A stretch of 47,990 bases of DNA from Beijerinckiaceae bacterium (GTDB lineage Bacteria; Pseudomonadota; Alphaproteobacteria; Rhizobiales; Beijerinckiaceae), in NCBI GenBank assembly GCA_947498445.1, contig CANMLK010000005.1:1-47990 (forward strand). Reading direction: 5' to 3'. The stretch's first letter is position 1, and each line of letters starts with the position of its first letter. Made by a program: the position numbers and the translations under genes. Positions 44,368 through 47,990 of this stretch are shown here, in pieces. The notes beneath the pieces are model-generated. The model had not been told where the DNA came from, did no database searches, and was given only the letters and a program-made list of their open reading frames with translations.

Positions 44368-45165
44368 TTGGCTATTATCAAAGAGAACATTACATGCGCA
44401 GGCGGCATGCCAGCGTTTGTCGCGATGCCGGAGAACATCGCGTCACCGCCTTGTATCGTGCTTCTTCATGAGCGGTATGGCCTTGTGCAGCACACGAAGG
44501 ATCTTGCAGCGCGTTTCGCGAGCGAGGGTTACATGTGCGTCGCCCCGGACATTTTTCACATGCATCCAGATCAGGATGCGCTGCATCGCGGCGATGCCTC
44601 ATGCGAACCCACTGACGGCGAGGTTGCGCAACAAATGGACGTCGCGATAGACGTCGCGGTTTCGCGCTTTTCAGCGGATCCCATACGCATTGCCGTAATG
44701 GGCGTGTGCCAGACCGCGCGCTATCCACTGGTTTGCGCATCGCGTCGGACGATTGCAGCCGCCTTGTGCTGGTATGGCGCCGCGCAACCGCGCGAGTGGG
44801 GCCTGAACGAACGGTTCCCCATCGCTCTCGATGACCTGATCGCGAAGGTCGACTGCCCCGTGCTTGGCATGTTCGGCGAGAAAGATCATATCATTTCGGT
44901 CGATGACGTTTGCAAATTGCGAGCGTCTCTAGAGAAGCACCGAAGGAGTTACGAGATCGAAATTTTCCCGGGCGCGCCCCATGGCTGGTTGAATGACACC
45001 ATGCCAGGCCGTTATCGGCGAGATCAGGCCGAGGCCGCATGGAGTGCGCAGCAGGCTTTTCTCAAGGCCGCTTTTGAGGGGGCGCCTACGAGCTTGATCG
45101 TCCAGAAGTTCACCGCAGGCATCGCGAAGGATTATGATTTCTCGAAGCACGTGCGCTTTGAATAA
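44368..45165 (+). CDS. Dienelactone hydrolase family protein
   Basis: Alpha/beta hydrolase of 265 residues with the dienelactone hydrolase triad Cys114 (MGVCQT), Asp173 (EKDHII) and His205 (APHGW), and Glu35 matching the residue that activates the Cys in the archetype. The nucleophile elbow is GVCQTA in place of the usual GxCxGG, so the two glycines after Cys are lost and the oxyanion surroundings differ. The start is TTG at 44368, with AAGGGAG 7 nt upstream. Such enzymes open lactones from chlorocatechol or protoanemonin pathways, but many act on other esters. It is divergent from the molybdenum hydroxylase operon. Confidence 0.86.
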   Translation: MAIIKENITCAGGMPAFVAMPENIASPPCIVLLHERYGLVQHTKDLAARFASEGYMCVAPDIFHMHPDQDALHRGDASCEPTDGEVAQQMDVAIDVAVSRFSADPIRIAVMGVCQTARYPLVCASRRTIAAALCWYGAAQPREWGLNERFPIALDDLIAKVDCPVLGMFGEKDHIISVDDVCKLRASLEKHRRSYEIEIFPGAPHGWLNDTMPGRYRRDQAEAAWSAQQAFLKAAFEGAPTSLIVQKFTAGIAKDYDFSKHVRFE

Positions 45166-45542
45166 CGCGCGGCCATAGCTGGCCCTGCCGCACGATGAGG
45201 ACGGGCAGCGCTAATTATCATGCATGTGACACGCAATGAAAGCAATACTGCCTCTCTAATGCCAATGCGCCGGTTGGGTTCTTTCCTGACGGGTGATGGC
45301 GTTGGCGGCGGCGTGCGCTGGAACATGAATGCGCGGCCCGGCCGACTCCGTTCTCCATGCCCGCATTCAACTGGAAACAAACTGACGAGCAGGTCGCCTC
45401 CGTGATCAGTTTCGTTCGCGCGAGCTGGGGCAATAGCGGCGCACCCGTTGATGCGAGCAGCGTGCGGCATATGCGTGAACAATTGCAGCAGAGGCCGGGC
45501 GGACAAGCAGAGACTATTCCGGCGCTTCGCCGCTGAGCCGCT
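45166..45542. other. 377-nt intergenic region with a cytochrome c remnant
   Basis: Between the dienelactone hydrolase and the convergent membrane-protein gene. Apart from the cytochrome fragment at about 45312-45536 I see no gene; a 130-codon minus-strand frame here is antisense to the fragment. Confidence 0.6.
45312..45536 (+). pseudogene. C-terminal remnant of an alcohol/aldehyde dehydrogenase-type cytochrome c subunit
   Basis: In frame to the TGA at 45536 one reads AARPTPFSMPAFNW, then KQTDEQVASVISFVRASWGN and SGAPVDASSVRHMREQL. This is the typical end of the multiheme cytochrome c subunit of PQQ alcohol, gluconate and molybdenum aldehyde/isoquinoline dehydrogenases: the axial Met in the SMPAF segment of the last heme domain, and VxxFVRxSWGN. 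No CxxCH heme motif remains upstream, so the gene is truncated from its 5' side. Such cytochromes accept electrons from molybdenum hydroxylases, so it may be a relic of a partner of the enzymes in this window. Confidence 0.72.
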
Positions 45543-46031
45543 TCATGCGCGCGTCTCCAGCCGTTCGAACACATAAGCTCCGACGTAACCATAGATCGCG
45601 TGACCAACAAGGCTCATGAAGGATAAGCGCGGAACGTCGAGAAGCAGAAATGTCTGGCCCGCGAGAGGTGCGAAAAAGCCAAGCGCGATGAAATAGGTGA
45701 TGACGCCCCAAATCCATCCGTCCGCCGGCATGCCGAACGAACGCACATACCGGGTCAGCGCAAAGTAGGTGAGGGGATAGAACAGGATGCCGGTCAAATA
45801 GTGCAACAGCTTCGCGGTGGGTGTTGCGATTTCCAGACCGAGCTGGTGATGGAAGAGCGCTTTCACGAGTTCGGGCGGCTCAAGCGGATACTCGGCAATC
45901 CACGCCGTAGGCACAGCCGAGAACAACTCCCAGAATCCCAGCGCGGCGCAGCCGCCCAGCACAAGATTGAGTACGGTCCTCGTTGTCGGAATCTCGAGAG
46001 AAGTCTTTCTGGAAACGGTTGCGCTGTTCAT
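45543..46031 (-). CDS. Small integral membrane protein, unknown function
   Basis: A 162-residue protein with four likely membrane helices: about 20-40 (LNLVLGGCAALGFWELFSA), 74-93, 105-127 and 135-155 (GHAIYGYVGAYVFERL). The terminal GHxxYG segment occurs in several small bacterial membrane families of unknown role. CAGGAG lies 10 nt before the ATG. It is 31 nt downstream of the TPR-protein stop on the same strand, so they may be cotranscribed. I do not recognise a specific family. Confidence 0.75.
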   Translation of the reverse strand: MNSATVSRKTSLEIPTTRTVLNLVLGGCAALGFWELFSAVPTAWIAEYPLEPPELVKALFHHQLGLEIATPTAKLLHYLTGILFYPLTYFALTRYVRSFGMPADGWIWGVITYFIALGFFAPLAGQTFLLLDVPRLSFMSLVGHAIYGYVGAYVFERLETRA

Positions 46032-46062
46032 GGCTGCTATCTCCTGTGACGGTGCGATGCTC

Positions 46063-47439
46063 CTAGGCGAGCACAGCGGCGTGTTGGACGGTTGAAAGTG
46101 ATTGGATCGCTTCGACCTTTGTTAATTTCGCCAGCCGCTGCGATGCGTAAAGATTGACGCCACCGCGAGCAGCGCTTCGCTCGCGCAGGGCTGACGCCGC
46201 GCGTTCATGGGCCCCGCAGCCAATCAGGCTTTCGATATAGGCTTGTTCAAAGAGATCCCGCTGCGCGTTGCTTCCACCAATACAAGTCAGGCGAGGCCGC
46301 GCGCGTTCGAGCAGGCGGGCCGCCTCAAAATAGCGTTGCTCGCGCAACGCCAGCAGCCCAAATGTAACAAGCGCTCCCTGTTTGGCCGTTTCTGTTTGTT
46401 CGGTGCCGGGATGGCTTTCGCTATCTTCGAGGAGCCGGCGTCCGATGGCTTGCGCGTCGTCACGACGTCCGGCGCCAAGCAGTGCGAGTGCATAGTGGAG
46501 ATCGGCGAATACAAGCCGGTTATTAAACATGCGGGTCTGGCCCAGATCGGCGAGTTCCTCCCATCGATCCGCGACATCAACTCCGCGGAATTCCAGTTTC
46601 GCCAGAAGGGACGCAGCGTTTGCAATGTCGCGATAGTCGTTCGTCTTCTCGGCGCGAACAGACGTGTCGTAGAGGTCCAGCGCCTGCACGTACGCGCCAC
46701 GCTCGAGCATGAAGAGCGCAACATGCCAGGCGATGTGGAAGCGCAAATTGTTGGCGTGCGCCCATGCGCTTGCGTCGCCCAGCCAGTCTTCGCCTTGTTG
46801 CGCCTTTCCAGTCATTTCCAGGACGTGCGCAACTGCGTGGCGGCCCCATACGTCACGTGGCGCGAGTTCGACGGCGCGGCGCCCGGCGTGCTCCGCTTCT
46901 GGGTAAAAACGTTTCTCCTCGAGGGCGAACGCGTAGCATCCCATCACATAGCCAGACAGTGGCCGATCTTCGCCGTAATTCGGTGCGATGTGTTGGAGGC
47001 TGGACAACATCGCCTCCTGTTCGCCACACATAAATCGGATAATTTGCGTGAACTTGATCGCGAGCGCATCGAAGGGGTGATCGATGAGCGCGTAGTCCAG
47101 CCTCCTTGCCGCCTTGCGCGGCGCGCCGGAAAGCCACATCGCGAGAGCGTCGATGTAGGCAGTCTCGCGATCGGTGACGGGACGCATCGCTGCTGCGGCC
47201 TGCGCGTCGCCAAGGGATTGCTGCGCAGCGTCGAGAAGTTCCCGTCGCGCAAGAGACATCAACATGAGCCCCTTCGCCGCATGCGCAAGCGCGAAATGCG
47301 GATCGATAGCGAGCACTGTGGTTAAATGGTTTGGCGTCATCGCATCATGCGAGAGCACGCCTTCGACAACCCGATCCCACGCAACGCAAGCTGTGTGATC
47401 TGAAGTTGTCACGACATCGCCTGACATATCGATAAACAT
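46063..47439 (-). CDS. Tetratricopeptide-repeat protein, TTC38-like
   Basis: A 458-residue, almost wholly helical protein from ATG 47439 (CGGAG 5 nt upstream), 17 nt after the stop of the upstream OpgC-like gene. Helix-turn-helix repeats of about 34 residues are visible, and the segment HAVAHVLEMTGKAQQGEDWL followed by NNLRFHIAWHVALF is characteristic of the TTC38 group. There is no signal peptide, so it is cytoplasmic. TPR proteins mediate protein contacts; the role of bacterial TTC38 homologues is not known to me. Nothing links it directly to the receptor modules. Confidence 0.85.
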   Translation of the reverse strand: MFIDMSGDVVTTSDHTACVAWDRVVEGVLSHDAMTPNHLTTVLAIDPHFALAHAAKGLMLMSLARRELLDAAQQSLGDAQAAAAMRPVTDRETAYIDALAMWLSGAPRKAARRLDYALIDHPFDALAIKFTQIIRFMCGEQEAMLSSLQHIAPNYGEDRPLSGYVMGCYAFALEEKRFYPEAEHAGRRAVELAPRDVWGRHAVAHVLEMTGKAQQGEDWLGDASAWAHANNLRFHIAWHVALFMLERGAYVQALDLYDTSVRAEKTNDYRDIANAASLLAKLEFRGVDVADRWEELADLGQTRMFNNRLVFADLHYALALLGAGRRDDAQAIGRRLLEDSESHPGTEQTETAKQGALVTFGLLALREQRYFEAARLLERARPRLTCIGGSNAQRDLFEQAYIESLIGCGAHERAASALRERSAARGGVNLYASQRLAKLTKVEAIQSLSTVQHAAVLA

Positions 47440-47456
47440 TGTCGCTCCGTAATATT

Positions 47457-47990
47457 CTAATAGAGGAGACGGCGATTGGCTGCGTCCGAACTGATTGGCT
47501 CTTGGCGCTGCGTGTTTGTTGCGCGTTTCGACCACGGGGCGCTCTTGATCCAGGTGAGAGTGACAGCGGTTATAAATAGCAATGTGAACGCGCTGAGATT
47601 GATGAGCGCAGTGATCCCTGCGCCATGGCCCGCGGCATCTGCAACCACAGCGCCAATGCGTGCAAGAACGAGGCTGGTCAGGAATGTCCCGAGGGACTGG
47701 CGGCCTATCACGATGAGAAGATGTCCAACGCCCGTATCCAGCTTTGTTCTGTAGGGCTCGACAATGCCGAGCACGATGTAGGCCAACGCCAGGAAGTGAA
47801 TAAAGCGCAGAATATGGAGATTACTTTTCTCCGTGGATGCGAAGATCCACGTGTGAATATGCTGGAGCGTCGGCGAGCTGTCGACGAGCAGATCGAACGA
47901 GAGCGGAATGGCCAGAATAAGGATCGCCGCGCTCGCCATGACGAGCGAAGGAAGGCGAAATTTCGGCGCCGACAGCCATTTCATCCCGAA
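47457..47990 (-). CDS. OpgC-like membrane acyltransferase, C-terminal part (cut by the window edge)
   Basis: The frame is open to the right edge, so the N-terminus lies outside; an in-frame Met at 47984 is probably internal. About 177 residues with four membrane helices are visible, including KSNLHILRFIHFLALAY, IGRQSLGTFLTSLVL and the final AVTLTWIKS. These match the C-terminal half of OpgC proteins, which succinylate or otherwise modify periplasmic glucans; related polytopic acyltransferases are an alternative. It lies upstream of the TTC38-like gene in the same orientation, 17 nt apart. Confidence 0.75.
   Translation of the reverse strand, partial: FGMKWLSAPKFRLPSLVMASAAILILAIPLSFDLLVDSSPTLQHIHTWIFASTEKSNLHILRFIHFLALAYIVLGIVEPYRTKLDTGVGHLLIVIGRQSLGTFLTSLVLARIGAVVADAAGHGAGITALINLSAFTLLFITAVTLTWIKSAPWSKRATNTQRQEPISSDAANRRLLY

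Noticed and set aside
45132-45610. Minus-strand frames of 124-130 codons
   Set aside because: Antisense to the cytochrome c remnant, which explains the sequence better.
1-47990. Search for TctA, TctB, TRAP, MFS or ABC membrane components
   Set aside because: No long multi-helix transporter frame exists; the only polytopic proteins are the small one at 45543 and the OpgC-like one at 47457.

Overview
The window reads like an accessory catabolic region of an alphaproteobacterium, most likely Hyphomicrobiales (Bradyrhizobium/Xanthobacteraceae-like). The pointers are codon use, strong GGGAGG-type ribosome sites with frequent GTG/TTG starts, an OpgC-like and a TTC38-like protein at the right edge, and the type of solute-binding proteins present. 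The lineage is inference. I recognise about 40 coding sequences, three decayed gene fragments and several inverted repeats. I see no tRNA, rRNA or CRISPR.

The dominant feature is 14 paralogous periplasmic binding proteins of the Bug/TctC family (tripartite tricarboxylate transporter receptors) between 16 and 40120. No TctA or TctB membrane gene, nor any other transporter, lies in the window. All 14 keep an Asp and an Arg in the first binding loop (pattern GGGYD-x-x-AR) and a DG further on, but the residues around them vary, which suggests one fold retuned for many small acids. If they serve uptake, the membrane parts must be encoded elsewhere; alternatively they may work as sensors.

The receptors sit in short operons with enzymes acting on carboxylates, acyl-CoAs or amides. 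From left to right: two receptors divergent from a nitronate monooxygenase (16-3601); a hydroxycinnamoyl-CoA hydratase-lyase-like gene, receptor, ADP-forming acyl-CoA ligase and receptor, divergent from an acyl-CoA dehydrogenase (3611-10210); two receptors with an ornithine cyclodeaminase-family gene (10503-13880); receptor, amidase, receptor, lone molybdopterin subunit and enoyl-CoA hydratase (14365-21377); a lone cupin between two transposase relics (21797-23002); a receptor divergent from an amidohydrolase (23011-25308); cupin, hydroxyacid dehydrogenase and receptor divergent from a LysR regulator (25557-29324); AtzG-like small protein, amidase and receptor (29473-32135); receptor and hydroxyacid dehydrogenase divergent from a second LysR (32197-35290); bicupin, lactonase-like amidohydrolase and receptor (35298-38480); a lone receptor (39038-40120).

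The last 8 kb is different: a complete three-subunit molybdenum hydroxylase operon (40375-44021), a dienelactone hydrolase, the C-terminal remnant of a cytochrome c, and three genes less obviously catabolic (small membrane protein, TPR protein, OpgC-like protein cut by the window edge). By eye, base composition alternates between GC-rich blocks (about 11-14 kb, 29.5-32 kb and from 40 kb) and AT-richer blocks (about 1-7 kb, 19-21 kb). With the transposase relics this suggests piecemeal assembly.
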